A DNA stretch of 64,000 bases from Burkholderiales bacterium (GTDB taxonomy: Bacteria > Pseudomonadota > Gammaproteobacteria > Burkholderiales > Burkholderiaceae_C): the NCBI GenBank assembly GCA_016213325.1, contig JACRAY010000009.1:62001-126000 (forward strand), written 5' to 3'. The notes below the pieces were generated by a model. The model ran no database searches and was not told the DNA's origin. It saw only the letters and a list, made by a program, of their open reading frames with translations. Both the position numbers and the translations under genes were made by a program. This document shows positions 26,482 through 34,372 of this stretch, one piece after another; position 1 is the first letter of the stretch, and every line of letters starts with the position of its first letter.

Positions 26482-27285
26482 ATGCACGACAAGGAGGTTT
26501 ACGTCCTCACCCGGCTCGGCGAAAGCCAGCTGCGCAGCGGCGAGACGACCGTTTCGACGGAAGAAATCGAGCTGCTGGTACGGGTGGACGGCGTGCTCAC
26601 CATCGGGCAGATCAAGGCGGGCATGCAGCCGGCCGTGCCCCCCGACTTCGACTACCTGTTCTCGGGGCTGATCACCAAGGGCATGCTCGAGCGGCGCGAC
26701 GAGGACCCGTTTGCCGACCAGTTCTCCTTCAAGCCGTCCAAGAGCGCGCTGAAGAAGGTGGAGGCCGAGGCCGATGCGGGCGCGCAGTCGCTGGTGAAGG
26801 CCGGCTACTTCGTGCGCATCGCGCACAAGCGGCCCGCCCGCGAGCTGAAGGGCGACCAGCAGCTGGTGGCGGTGGTGGTGGAGGACGAACCCCACCTGCA
26901 GAAATTCCTGGAGCACTACCTCACTTTCGAGGGCTTCGAGGTGCGCACGGCCGCCAACCGGGACGAGATCATTTCGGCCCTGATGGCCAAGCCCGTGCCC
27001 GACCTGGTGCTGCTGGACGTGGTGCTGCCCGACACCGACGGCTTCGACATCCTGGGCAAGATGCGCGCCCACTCGGCGCTCAAGTCGGTGCCGGTGATCA
27101 TGCTCACCGCCAAGGCAACGCGCGAGTCGGTGATCCAGGGCCTGGCCGGGGGCGCGCAGGGCTACGTTACCAAGCCCTTCGAGGCCGATGCGCTGATCGA
27201 GGCCGTGCGCTCGGTGATGGGGCTGGACGACGACTCCGCCGCCGAGCCGCCCGGCAATGACCCCTGGCCCGAAAAGCCCCGGTAG
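26482..27285 (+). CDS. Response regulator with novel N-terminal domain
   Basis: Residues about 132-250 are a CheY-like receiver: VVVEDEPHLQKFLEHYL supplies the acidic pair, D179 in LVLLDVVLPDTDG is the phosphoacceptor, T in MLTAKA and K in YVTKPF complete the site. The first 110 residues (LVRVDGVLTIGQIKAGMQPAV, FSGLITKGMLERRDED) have a small winged-helix-like feel but I do not recognise the family. There is no DNA-binding C-terminus, so it is probably a protein-interaction regulator. First gene of a four-gene phosphorelay cluster. Confidence 0.8.
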   Translation: MHDKEVYVLTRLGESQLRSGETTVSTEEIELLVRVDGVLTIGQIKAGMQPAVPPDFDYLFSGLITKGMLERRDEDPFADQFSFKPSKSALKKVEAEADAGAQSLVKAGYFVRIAHKRPARELKGDQQLVAVVVEDEPHLQKFLEHYLTFEGFEVRTAANRDEIISALMAKPVPDLVLLDVVLPDTDGFDILGKMRAHSALKSVPVIMLTAKATRESVIQGLAGGAQGYVTKPFEADALIEAVRSVMGLDDDSAAEPPGNDPWPEKPR

Positions 27286-27297
27286 GGGCGTTGCCCG

Positions 27298-27615
27298 ATG
27301 AGCGAATCGGTCGAACGCTTCCAGCGCTTCCTCGAAGCCCAGAAGGGCGAGTACGGGCGCACGCTGCCGGCCAAGGTGGAGCAGGCCGAAGCCCTGTGGC
27401 GGCAAGGCACCGACCTCGAGGGCCTGCAGCGGCTGGGGCACACCATCTATGGCGCTGCCGGCACCTATGGCTTCAACGACGCCGGCAAGGCCGCCCGCGA
27501 GCTGGAAGATGCCGTGCAGGCGCTGCGCGCCGCCGCCGAGGGCGACACCGCACCGCTGCGCGCCCGCGTGGAAGCGGCGCTGGCCGCCTTGCGCCAGGCC
27601 GTGCCACCCGCCTGA
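27298..27615 (+). CDS. Hpt (histidine phosphotransfer) protein
   Basis: The 105-residue protein is all helical, with LQRLGHTIYGAAGTYGF, the Hpt active-site pattern (H-x-x-x-G-x-x-x-x-x-G) around H48, and an ARELEDAVQAL helix after it. It would relay phosphate between receivers of the adjacent response regulators and kinase. It lies 12 bases after the upstream regulator and 3 bases before the kinase start, so all are surely co-transcribed. Confidence 0.8.
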   Translation: MSESVERFQRFLEAQKGEYGRTLPAKVEQAEALWRQGTDLEGLQRLGHTIYGAAGTYGFNDAGKAARELEDAVQALRAAAEGDTAPLRARVEAALAALRQAVPPA

Positions 27616-27618
27616 CGC

Positions 27619-29388
27619 GTGGCCAGCCGCTTTCGCGCCCGCTTCAACCTGGCCCTGGCCGGCGGGCTGGCGCTGGTTCTGGCCATCGGCATCGCGGCCT
27701 ACGTGGCTATCGACGCGTTCCTCGAAGACGCGCAGGACGAGCGGTCGTCGCTGGAGACGGTGCTGCTGGTCGAGCGCACCGTGCTGCAGCTGAAATCCGC
27801 CGAGTCGTGGCAGCGCAAGTTCATCATCACCACGGCACCCGAGGACCTGAAGGAGTACCAGGCTGCGACGGTGCACGTGGCCCATGCGCTGCAGCGGCTG
27901 CGCAAGGCGGACCTGGGGCCCGGCCAGCGGGACTTGCTGGCGCAGCTGGAAGCCGTGATCGAGCAGCGCATGCGGCTCATGGAAGTCGCGGTGCACACCC
28001 GCCGCGAGTCCGGGCTGGAAGCTGCCGGCGCGCTGGTCGGCAATGCTTCCAACAGCGCGTTGCGCACCAGGATAGACCTGCTGGCCGAGCGCATCCGGGC
28101 CGGGGAGATTGCGTCGGTCAACGCTTCGCGCGCGCAAACCGTGGCCGGCGGCCGGGTCGCCAAGCGGCTGCTTGCGGCCGGTGGCCTGGCGACCGTGGCT
28201 GCACTGGGCTGGGCGATCTTCCTGGTGAACGTCTACGCGGAGCGCAGGCGCGGGGCCGAGCGCGGCCTGGCGGAGTCGGTGGCGCAGCTCGAGCGGATGG
28301 GCGCTGCGCTGCGCGCCAGCGAGGCGCAGCTGAGGCAGGTACTGGACGCCGTGCCGGTGCTGTTCGGCTATGTCGATGCCGGCGAGCGCATGCGCTTCCA
28401 CAACCGCGCTTACGAACTGGCCCTGGGCCGGCCGCCCGAGGAGATCCGGGGCCGTACCCTGCGCGAGGTGCTGGGCGGCAAGGCCTACGAGGGCATCCGG
28501 CACCACGTCGAGCGCGCCATGCAGGGGCACGTGGTCACGTACGAGCGGCAGCACCGCCACGCCGAGGGCAGCCTGCACGACTACGAAATGAAGTACTTCC
28601 CGCGCTTCGGCGAGGGGGCGGACGAAACCCGGGTGGTCGGCGTGTATGCCATGGGCACCGACATCACCGAGTTCAAGCGCGTCGACCGCATGAAGAGCGA
28701 ATTCGTGGCGACGGTGAGCCACGAGCTGCGCACGCCGCTCACGTCGATCCGCGGCTCGCTGGGCCTGATCGCGGGCGGCGTGGCCGGCCCGATGCCGGAC
28801 AAGGCGAAGCAGCTGGTGGACATCGCGCGCCAGAGCTGCGAACGCCTGGTGCGGCTGGTCAACGATATCCTCGACATCGAAAGGCTGGAAGCCGGCCAGA
28901 TGCCGCTGGAGATCAGGCCGGTGCCGCTGCGCCCGCTGCTCGAGCGGGCCATTGCCGACCATTCGGCGTTTGCCGCCCAGCACGACGTGGCACTGGTGCT
29001 GGCCGCGCCCGATGGGGAGCTGGCCGCCAGCGTCGACGCCGACCGGTTCCTGCAGGTGATGACCAACCTGCTGTCGAACGCGGTGCGCTTTTCGCCGCGA
29101 GCGGGCGTGGTCGAGTTGCGGCTGGCAAAGGCCGGCGGCCTGGCGCGGCTGGAGGTGAGCGACCGCGGCCCGGGCATCCCGGACGACTTCCGCAGCCGCA
29201 TTTTCGGCAAGTTCACGCAAGCCGACTCGTCGAGCTCGCGCAAGAAGAGCGGCTCGGGCCTGGGCCTGTCCATCTCGCGCGCGCTGGTGGAGCGCATGGG
29301 CGGTGAAATCGGCTTTGCGAGCAGCGAGGAAGGCACCACCTTCTTCGTGGACCTGCCGCTGGCGCAGGCCAGCATGGAGGAGGCCTGA
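27619..29388 (+). CDS. Membrane sensor histidine kinase (CHASE3-PAS-HisKA-HATPase)
   Basis: Starts at GTG 27619, 3 bases after the hpt stop; no ATG fits. Of 589 residues, helices at about 9-31 and 176-198 bracket a periplasmic CHASE3-like segment (ERTVLQLKSAESWQRKFIITT). A PAS domain (about 240-350, VPVLFGYVDAGERMRFHN) follows. The HisKA box VSHELRTPLTSIRG has H368. The HATPase_c domain shows the N-box LLSNAVRFSP, G1 DRGPGIP and G2 GSGLGLSIS. It is the likely phosphate donor for the neighbouring Hpt protein and receivers. Signal unknown. Confidence 0.9.
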   Translation: MASRFRARFNLALAGGLALVLAIGIAAYVAIDAFLEDAQDERSSLETVLLVERTVLQLKSAESWQRKFIITTAPEDLKEYQAATVHVAHALQRLRKADLGPGQRDLLAQLEAVIEQRMRLMEVAVHTRRESGLEAAGALVGNASNSALRTRIDLLAERIRAGEIASVNASRAQTVAGGRVAKRLLAAGGLATVAALGWAIFLVNVYAERRRGAERGLAESVAQLERMGAALRASEAQLRQVLDAVPVLFGYVDAGERMRFHNRAYELALGRPPEEIRGRTLREVLGGKAYEGIRHHVERAMQGHVVTYERQHRHAEGSLHDYEMKYFPRFGEGADETRVVGVYAMGTDITEFKRVDRMKSEFVATVSHELRTPLTSIRGSLGLIAGGVAGPMPDKAKQLVDIARQSCERLVRLVNDILDIERLEAGQMPLEIRPVPLRPLLERAIADHSAFAAQHDVALVLAAPDGELAASVDADRFLQVMTNLLSNAVRFSPRAGVVELRLAKAGGLARLEVSDRGPGIPDDFRSRIFGKFTQADSSSSRKKSGSGLGLSISRALVERMGGEIGFASSEEGTTFFVDLPLAQASMEEA

Positions 29389-29393
29389 GGACC

Positions 29394-29777
29394 ATGGGAC
29401 GCGAGATCAACCGGATTCTCTACATCGAGGACGACCCCGACATCCGGGCGGTGGGCGTGATGTCGCTGGAGGCTGTGGGGGGCTTCACCGTGGTGGCCTG
29501 CGCGTCGGGCGCCGAAGCCATTGCCGCGGCGCCTTCCGCCGCCGCCGACTTGGTGCTGCTGGACATGATGATGCCCGGCATGGACGGCCATGCCACGCTG
29601 AGGGCGCTGCGCGCGCTGCCCGAGACGGCCGATACGCCGGCCATCTTCATGACGGCCCGGGTGCAGGCCGAAGAGATCGCGCAGCACAAGGCGGTGGGCG
29701 GCCTCGACGTGATCCCGAAGCCGTTTGACCCGATGGCGCTGCCGGACCAGATCCGGCGGATCTGCGCGGGCGCTTAG
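29394..29777 (+). CDS. Single-domain response regulator
   Basis: A stand-alone 127-residue CheY-like receiver: ILYIEDDPDIR gives the acidic pocket, D57 in LVLLDMMMPGMDGH is the phosphoacceptor, and FMTAR and IPKPFDP give the conserved Thr and Lys. It lies 5 bases after the kinase. Its stop overlaps the convergent yqeY stop by 3 bases. With no output domain it probably acts as a relay or phosphate sink for the kinase. Confidence 0.88.
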   Translation: MGREINRILYIEDDPDIRAVGVMSLEAVGGFTVVACASGAEAIAAAPSAAADLVLLDMMMPGMDGHATLRALRALPETADTPAIFMTARVQAEEIAQHKAVGGLDVIPKPFDPMALPDQIRRICAGA

Positions 29778-30226
29778 GAGCCCGACAGAGCGGCCTTCAC
29801 CGCGGCGCTGACCTGCCCCATGTCGGCCTTGCCGGCCAGGCGCTGCTTGGCGGCGCCCATCACCTTGCCCATGTCGCCCGGGCCCTTGGCGCCCACCTCG
29901 GCCACGATGGCCCTCACTTCGGCAGCCACCGCGTCGGCCGACAGCCGCGCCGGCAGGTAGGCGGAAAGCACGGCCACTTCGGCGGCTTCCTTGTCGGCCA
30001 GGTCCTGCCGGCCGGCCTTCTGGAAGGCCTCGATGCTGTCCTTGCGCTGCTTGATGAGCTTGTCGACGACGCCGACCACGGCCGCGTCGTCCAGCTCGAT
30101 GCGCTCGTCCACCTCGCGCTGCTTGATGGCGGCGGTCAGCAGGCGGATGGCGCCCAGGCGGTCCGCCTCGCGGGCCCGCATGGCGGCTTTCATGTCTTCG
30201 GTGATGCGTTCCTTGAGCGTAGGCAT
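29774..30226 (-). CDS. yqeY: YqeY/GatB-like domain protein
   Basis: The 150-residue protein matches the YqeY family, related to the C-terminal tRNA-binding domain of GatB: MPTLKERITEDMKAAMRAREADRLGAIRLL in pieces, QREVDERIELDD, KQRKDSIEAFQKAGRQDLADKE, and the C-terminal GKVMGAAKQRLAGKADMGQVSAAVK. Exact function is unproven. It follows rpsU after a terminator, the common rpsU-yqeY order, so it is probably read by terminator read-through. Confidence 0.93.
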   Translation of the reverse strand: MPTLKERITEDMKAAMRAREADRLGAIRLLTAAIKQREVDERIELDDAAVVGVVDKLIKQRKDSIEAFQKAGRQDLADKEAAEVAVLSAYLPARLSADAVAAEVRAIVAEVGAKGPGDMGKVMGAAKQRLAGKADMGQVSAAVKAALSGS

Positions 30227-30240
30227 GGTGGGGTCCTCGG

Positions 30241-30264
30241 AAAAAACAAAGGCCCGCGCGGGCT
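30241..30264 (-). terminator. Intrinsic terminator after rpsU
   Basis: Read on the minus strand, the self-complementary GCCCGCGCGGGC is followed by CTTTGTTTTTT. It lies 35-58 bases after the rpsU stop and 15 bases before the yqeY start, so it ends most rpsU transcripts and leaves yqeY to read-through. Confidence 0.75.
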
Positions 30265-30298
30265 TCCCCGGGCGAGCCTGTGACAGGTGCAGTAGGCT

Positions 30299-30511
30299 CT
30301 AGTAGAGCTTCTTGGGCAGCTGCATGCTGCGCACCCGCTTGAAGTGGCGCTTGACGGCGGCTGCCTTCTTGCGCTTGCGCTCGGCCGTGGGCTTCTCGTA
30401 GAACTCACGGGCGCGCAGCTCGGTCAGCAGGCCCAGCTTCTCGATGGTGCGTTTGAAGCGGCGCAGCGCCACGTCGAACGGCTCGTTTTCCTTCACTCGA
30501 ATGGTCGTCAT
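30299..30511 (-). CDS. rpsU: 30S ribosomal protein S21
   Basis: The 70-residue protein is S21, which helps the 30S subunit in translation initiation. It matches throughout: [20 protein letters not shown], then [30 protein letters not shown] in pieces. It is strongly basic with the usual C-terminal LPKKLY of betaproteobacteria. Own promoter upstream and own terminator downstream. Confidence 0.98.
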   Translation of the reverse strand: MTTIRVKENEPFDVALRRFKRTIEKLGLLTELRAREFYEKPTAERKRKKAAAVKRHFKRVRSMQLPKKLY

Positions 30512-30564
30512 GACTTTCAGGATTCAGTGGCGAAGAGAAGATCGAGGACTCTCCGCAAATTGGT

Positions 30565-30622
30565 CCCCACCTCGGTTTGTGATCGGGCCGGTGGGGGTTT
30601 GCCAGCAAAGCCAAGCATTATA
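30565..30622 (-). promoter_or_regulatory. rpsU promoter -10 and leader hairpin
   Basis: A perfect TATAAT on the minus strand (30617-30622) lies just before the start of the divergent kinase gene; no good -35 is seen. Transcription near 30610 would give a leader of about 100 bases. That leader holds a stem CCCCACC/GGTGGGG (30565-30571 with 30590-30596), a candidate for autoregulation of S21. Confidence 0.5.
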
Positions 30623-30629
30623 GGTCAAA

Positions 30630-32348
30630 ATGAAACCCGTGGTCCCAGCCGAGCCTACCCGCCCCGCAGAACCCGCCGGGCAGGTCGCTCTCGCCACGGC
30701 CGAGCTCCAGCGCCGGCTCGACTTGCTGGCCGAAGCCGGCGCCGCGCTGGCGCGTTCCCTCGACCCCGAAGACACCCTGCAGGCCATCGCCCGCACCGTG
30801 GTGCCGGCCATCGCCGACTGGTGCCGCATCGACCTGCTGGACGACGCGGGCGTGCTGCAGCGGCGCCTGGCCTACCACTCCAACCCGGTGGTGTCCCAGC
30901 TGGCCATCGACATGGCGCGGCGCATGCACGCCTCGCCCGACGCCGTGGGTTCCATGGGGTGGTGCATCCGGAACGGCCGCTCGCACCACGGGCGCTTCGA
31001 GCTGTCGGACGACCCGGCGCTGCGCGAGTACACCCAGACCTTCGGCATGAAGGAGCACTTCATCCTGCCGCTGGTGGCGCGCGGGCGCACCATCGGCGCC
31101 ATGGGCGTGCTGCAGGCCGAGTCGGGCCGCAGCCTGCCCGAGGCCGACCGGGCGCTGGTGCAGGAGCTGGCCCATCGCGCGGCGCTCGCCATTGACAACG
31201 CCCGCCTGTACGCCGAGGCCTCGGCCGCGCGGCAACAGGCCGAGGCCGCCAGCCGCGCCAAGGACGAGTTCCTGGCGATCCTGGGGCACGAGCTGCGCAA
31301 CCCTCTCGCGCCCATCGTCACGGCACTGGAACTGATGGCGCGGCGCGACCCCAAGGTGCACGAGGAGGAAAGGCGCATCGTGGCCCGGCAGGTGGCGCAC
31401 CTGTCGCGCCTGATCGACGACCTGCTGGACGTCTCGCGCATCACCCGGGGCAAGGTGGAATTGCAGCGCGTGCCGCTGGACCTGAAGGCCATGGTGATGA
31501 ATGCGCTGGAGCAGACGCAGCCGGCTTTCGAGCGGCGAGCGCACCCCGTGCGGCTCGAGCTGCAGCCGGGGCCGGTGGTGGTGGAAGGCGACCCGGTGCG
31601 CCTCACGCAAGTGATCTGCAACCTGCTGGCCAACGCGGCCAAGTTCACGCCGGCCGACCGCCACGTGACGGTCGAACTGCACGCAGTGCCCGGCTGGGTG
31701 GAGCTGGCCGTGCGCGACGAGGGCCCGGGCATTGCGCCCGAACTTTTGCCGCGGGTGTTCGACGCTTTCGTGCAGGGCGGCCAGGCGCTCGACCGGCAGG
31801 CCGGTGGGCTGGGGCTGGGCCTGGCCATCGTGCGCCTGCTGGTCGAACTGCATGGCGGCACGGTCGAGGCACAGAGCCCGGGCGAGGGGCAGGGGAGCCG
31901 CTTTCTGGTGCGGCTGCCCGGCACCGACCAGGAAGCGCGGGACACCGGCCCGCGCTTGCCCTCACAGGAAACGCCCGATGGCGCCAACGGCCGCCTGCTC
32001 GTGGTGGACGACAACGTCGATGCCGCCGAAACGCTGGCGGAGCTGCTGCGCATGGTGGGCTACGAAGTGCGGTGCGCGGTCGACGGCCCGTCGGCGCTGG
32101 CCGTCCTGCAGGGCTACGACGCGCAGCTCGCGCTGCTCGACATCGGCCTGCCCCAGATGGACGGCTACGAGCTGGCGGCGCGCATCCGGGCACGCCCGGG
32201 CGGCGAGGCCATCAAGCTGGTCGCGCTGACGGGCTACGGCACCGAAAGCGATCGCGCGCGGGCGCTGGGCGCCCGGTTCGACGAGCACCTGGTCAAGCCG
32301 GTGGACGCAGTGCGGCTGATGGAACTGCTGGAAACGATGCTCGCCTGA
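30630..32348 (+). CDS. Cytoplasmic hybrid histidine kinase (GAF-HisKA-HATPase-REC)
   Basis: 572 residues without membrane helices. A GAF domain (about 30-190) contains ADWCRIDLLDDAGVLQRR and HFILPLVARGRTIGAMGVL. The HisKA box is FLAILGHELRNPLAPIV with H220. HATPase_c has NLLANAAKFTP, DEGPGI and GGLGLGLAIVRLL. The C-terminal receiver (about 452-568) has VVDDNVDAAETL, D504 in ALLDIGLPQMDGYELA and HLVKPVD. This is a common betaproteobacterial GAF hybrid kinase with no downstream partner gene. It is convergent with the next gene (stops abut at 32348/32349). Confidence 0.9.
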   Translation: MKPVVPAEPTRPAEPAGQVALATAELQRRLDLLAEAGAALARSLDPEDTLQAIARTVVPAIADWCRIDLLDDAGVLQRRLAYHSNPVVSQLAIDMARRMHASPDAVGSMGWCIRNGRSHHGRFELSDDPALREYTQTFGMKEHFILPLVARGRTIGAMGVLQAESGRSLPEADRALVQELAHRAALAIDNARLYAEASAARQQAEAASRAKDEFLAILGHELRNPLAPIVTALELMARRDPKVHEEERRIVARQVAHLSRLIDDLLDVSRITRGKVELQRVPLDLKAMVMNALEQTQPAFERRAHPVRLELQPGPVVVEGDPVRLTQVICNLLANAAKFTPADRHVTVELHAVPGWVELAVRDEGPGIAPELLPRVFDAFVQGGQALDRQAGGLGLGLAIVRLLVELHGGTVEAQSPGEGQGSRFLVRLPGTDQEARDTGPRLPSQETPDGANGRLLVVDDNVDAAETLAELLRMVGYEVRCAVDGPSALAVLQGYDAQLALLDIGLPQMDGYELAARIRARPGGEAIKLVALTGYGTESDRARALGARFDEHLVKPVDAVRLMELLETMLA

Positions 32349-33551
32349 TCACAGCGCGTGCGCACATGCATGCGCGCTGGCCCAGGCCCACTGGAAGTTG
32401 TAGCCGCCCAGCCAGCCCGTCACGTCGACCACCTCGCCGATGAAGTGCAGCCCCGGCTGCTTCGTGGCCTCCAGCGTCTGCGACGACAGCTCCTTCGTGT
32501 CGACGCCGCCCACCGTGACTTCGGCCTTGCGGTAGCCTTCGCTCCCGGTGGGCACCAGCTCCCATCGTTTCAGCCTTCCAGCCAGCTGCAGCAGGGCCTT
32601 GTCGGGCGCTTCGTTGGCGGGCCGCTGCAGCGCCGGTTCGCGCTGCACCCAGGCGTCGGCCAGGCGCGACGGCACGATCGCGGCCAGCTCGTTGGCCACC
32701 AGCTTGCGCGAGCGCAGCTTGGCCTGCGCCAGTGCCCCGGCCACGTCGACTTCGGGCGCCAGGTCGACGACGAGCGGCCAGCCTTCTCGCCAGTAGCTCG
32801 ATACCTGCAGCACCGCCGGCCCGCTCAAGCCGCGGTGGGTGAAGAGCAGGTCTTCGTGGAAGCTCGCCTTGTCCTTCTTCGCACCTGTTTCGATCACCAC
32901 CGGCAGCGCCAGCCCGGCCAGCTGCGCGAACGGCTCCCACTCGGCACCGTCGAAAGTGAGCGGGGCCAGCCCGGGGCGCGGCTCGACGACCCGCAGGCCG
33001 AACTGCTTCGCGACGCGGTAGCCGAAGTCGGTGGCGCCTATCTTCGGGATGGACAGGCCGCCGGTGGCGATGACCACCTTGCGTGCCGTCACCGCGCCGC
33101 GATCGGTGCGCAGTTCGTAGCCTGCGCCAGAGCTTGCGATGTCCGCCACGCGGCACGGTTGCCAGTGCGCCACGCCGCCCGCGCCGCATTCAGCCTGCAG
33201 CATGCGGATGAAGTCTTCGGAGGAGCGGTCGCCGAACAGCTGGCCCTTGTGCTTTTCGTGGAAGGCGATGCCGTGCCGCTGCACCAGCGCGATGAAGTGC
33301 TGCGGGGTGTAGCGGGCCAGCGCCGAGCGGCAGAAGTGCGGGTTGGCGCCCAGGAAGTGCCTGTGCGGCGCCTTCGGGTCGAGGTCGCGGTTGGTGAAGT
33401 TGCAGCGCCCGCCGCCGGAGATGCGGATCTTCTCGGCGACCTTGTCGGCGTGGTCGATCAGCAGGACCTTCAGGCCGCGCTGCCCTGCGATCCCCGCGCA
33501 AAAGAGCCCAGCCGCGCCCGCGCCGACCACGACGGCGTCGAATGATTCCAT
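32349..33551 (-). CDS. NAD(P)/FAD-dependent oxidoreductase (YhiN/HI0933 family)
   Basis: From the ATG at 33551 the protein has 400 residues. The N-terminal FAD motif VVVGAGAAGLFCAGIAGQRG, the family hallmark ISGGGRCNFTN, and the C-terminal TVGGVDTKELSSQTLEA with GLHFIGEVVDVTGWLGGYNFQWAWASA (in pieces) define the HI0933-like flavoprotein group, whose substrate is unknown. It is the last gene of the minus-strand run behind cobA, separated from it by a 47-base gap filled by a REP. Confidence 0.9.
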   Translation of the reverse strand: MESFDAVVVGAGAAGLFCAGIAGQRGLKVLLIDHADKVAEKIRISGGGRCNFTNRDLDPKAPHRHFLGANPHFCRSALARYTPQHFIALVQRHGIAFHEKHKGQLFGDRSSEDFIRMLQAECGAGGVAHWQPCRVADIASSGAGYELRTDRGAVTARKVVIATGGLSIPKIGATDFGYRVAKQFGLRVVEPRPGLAPLTFDGAEWEPFAQLAGLALPVVIETGAKKDKASFHEDLLFTHRGLSGPAVLQVSSYWREGWPLVVDLAPEVDVAGALAQAKLRSRKLVANELAAIVPSRLADAWVQREPALQRPANEAPDKALLQLAGRLKRWELVPTGSEGYRKAEVTVGGVDTKELSSQTLEATKQPGLHFIGEVVDVTGWLGGYNFQWAWASAHACAHAL

Positions 33552-33560
33552 GGATGAAGT

Positions 33561-33596
33561 GTAGGGCGGGGTCGGAGCGCGAAGCGCGCATCCCGC
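33561..33596 (+). repeat. GTAG-type REP element between cobA and the FAD protein gene
   Basis: GTAG at 33561-33564 precedes GCGGG (33566-33570), an internal loop, GCGC-gaa-GCGC (33577-33587) and CCCGC (33592-33596). This is a bulged hairpin with the GTAG head of RAYT-type REPs, although its stem sequence differs from the other copies in the window. It fills the 47-base intergenic gap. Confidence 0.55.
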
Positions 33597-33598
33597 TG

Positions 33599-34372
33599 TC
33601 AAGCCGCCCGGAACTTCGCCTCTGCTTGCGCCGCGACCGCGACCGCCCCGATCACATCGCCAATGACGATCACCGCGGGGCTGCCCAGCCCTTCGCGCTC
33701 TATCGTCTCCGTCAGGCGGCCCAGGGTCGTGACTGCATGGCGCTGGTCCGGCAGGCTGGCGCGCTGCACCACGGCCACGGGCGTGACCGCAGGCAAGCCG
33801 CCCGCCAGCAGTTCGTCCTGGATGCGCGTCGCGCCGCTGACACCCATGTACACGACGAGGGTGAGCTTCGCATCGCGCGCCGTGCCGGCGAGCGCACGCC
33901 AGTCGGGCCCGGCGGCACCGGGATGGGCATGGCCGGTGACGAACACCACGCCGTGCGCATGTTCGCGGTGCGTGAGCGGCACGCCCAGCGAAGTGACGGC
34001 GGCGAGTCCCGACGTGATGCCGTTGACCACGTCGACATGGATGCCGGAGCGCCGCAGGTGCTCCACCTCCTCGCCGCCGCGGCCGAAGATGAAGGGGTCG
34101 CCGCCTTTCAGCCGCACGACGTTTTCGCCTTCGCGCGCCGCCATCACCATCAGGCGCTCGATGAAGGCTTGCGGCGTGCTCTTGCAGCCGCCGCGCTTGC
34201 CCACGTGGATCACGCGCGCCGTGGGCGGTGCGAACGCCACGATTTCGGGGTTGACGAGGTCGTCGACCAGCAGCACCGTGGCCGCGCGGATCGCCTTCAG
34301 CGCCTTCAAGGTCAGCAGTTCCGGGTCGCCCGGGCCGGCGCCGACGAGGGTGACTTTGCCTGGTTCCATCAT
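33599..34372 (-). CDS. cobA: Uroporphyrinogen-III C-methyltransferase CobA
   Basis: CobA (SUMT) methylates uroporphyrinogen III twice to precorrin-2, the precursor of siroheme. The 257 residues contain VTLVGAGPGDPELLTLKALKAI, VGKRGG, VRLKGGDPFIFGRGGEE and GITSGLAAVTSLGVPLTHRE, all classic SUMT motifs. It lacks the CysG dehydrogenase/ferrochelatase half. Its start overlaps the ybiB stop by 4 bases (ATGA). Location in the nitrite reductase operon makes sense because NirB needs siroheme. Confidence 0.97.
   Translation of the reverse strand: MMEPGKVTLVGAGPGDPELLTLKALKAIRAATVLLVDDLVNPEIVAFAPPTARVIHVGKRGGCKSTPQAFIERLMVMAAREGENVVRLKGGDPFIFGRGGEEVEHLRRSGIHVDVVNGITSGLAAVTSLGVPLTHREHAHGVVFVTGHAHPGAAGPDWRALAGTARDAKLTLVVYMGVSGATRIQDELLAGGLPAVTPVAVVQRASLPDQRHAVTTLGRLTETIEREGLGSPAVIVIGDVIGAVAVAAQAEAKFRAA

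Noticed and set aside
26434..29220. 928-codon open frame on the minus strand
   Set aside because: Antisense shadow of the phosphorelay genes, which have clear motifs. Long stop-free antisense frames are expected at this GC content.
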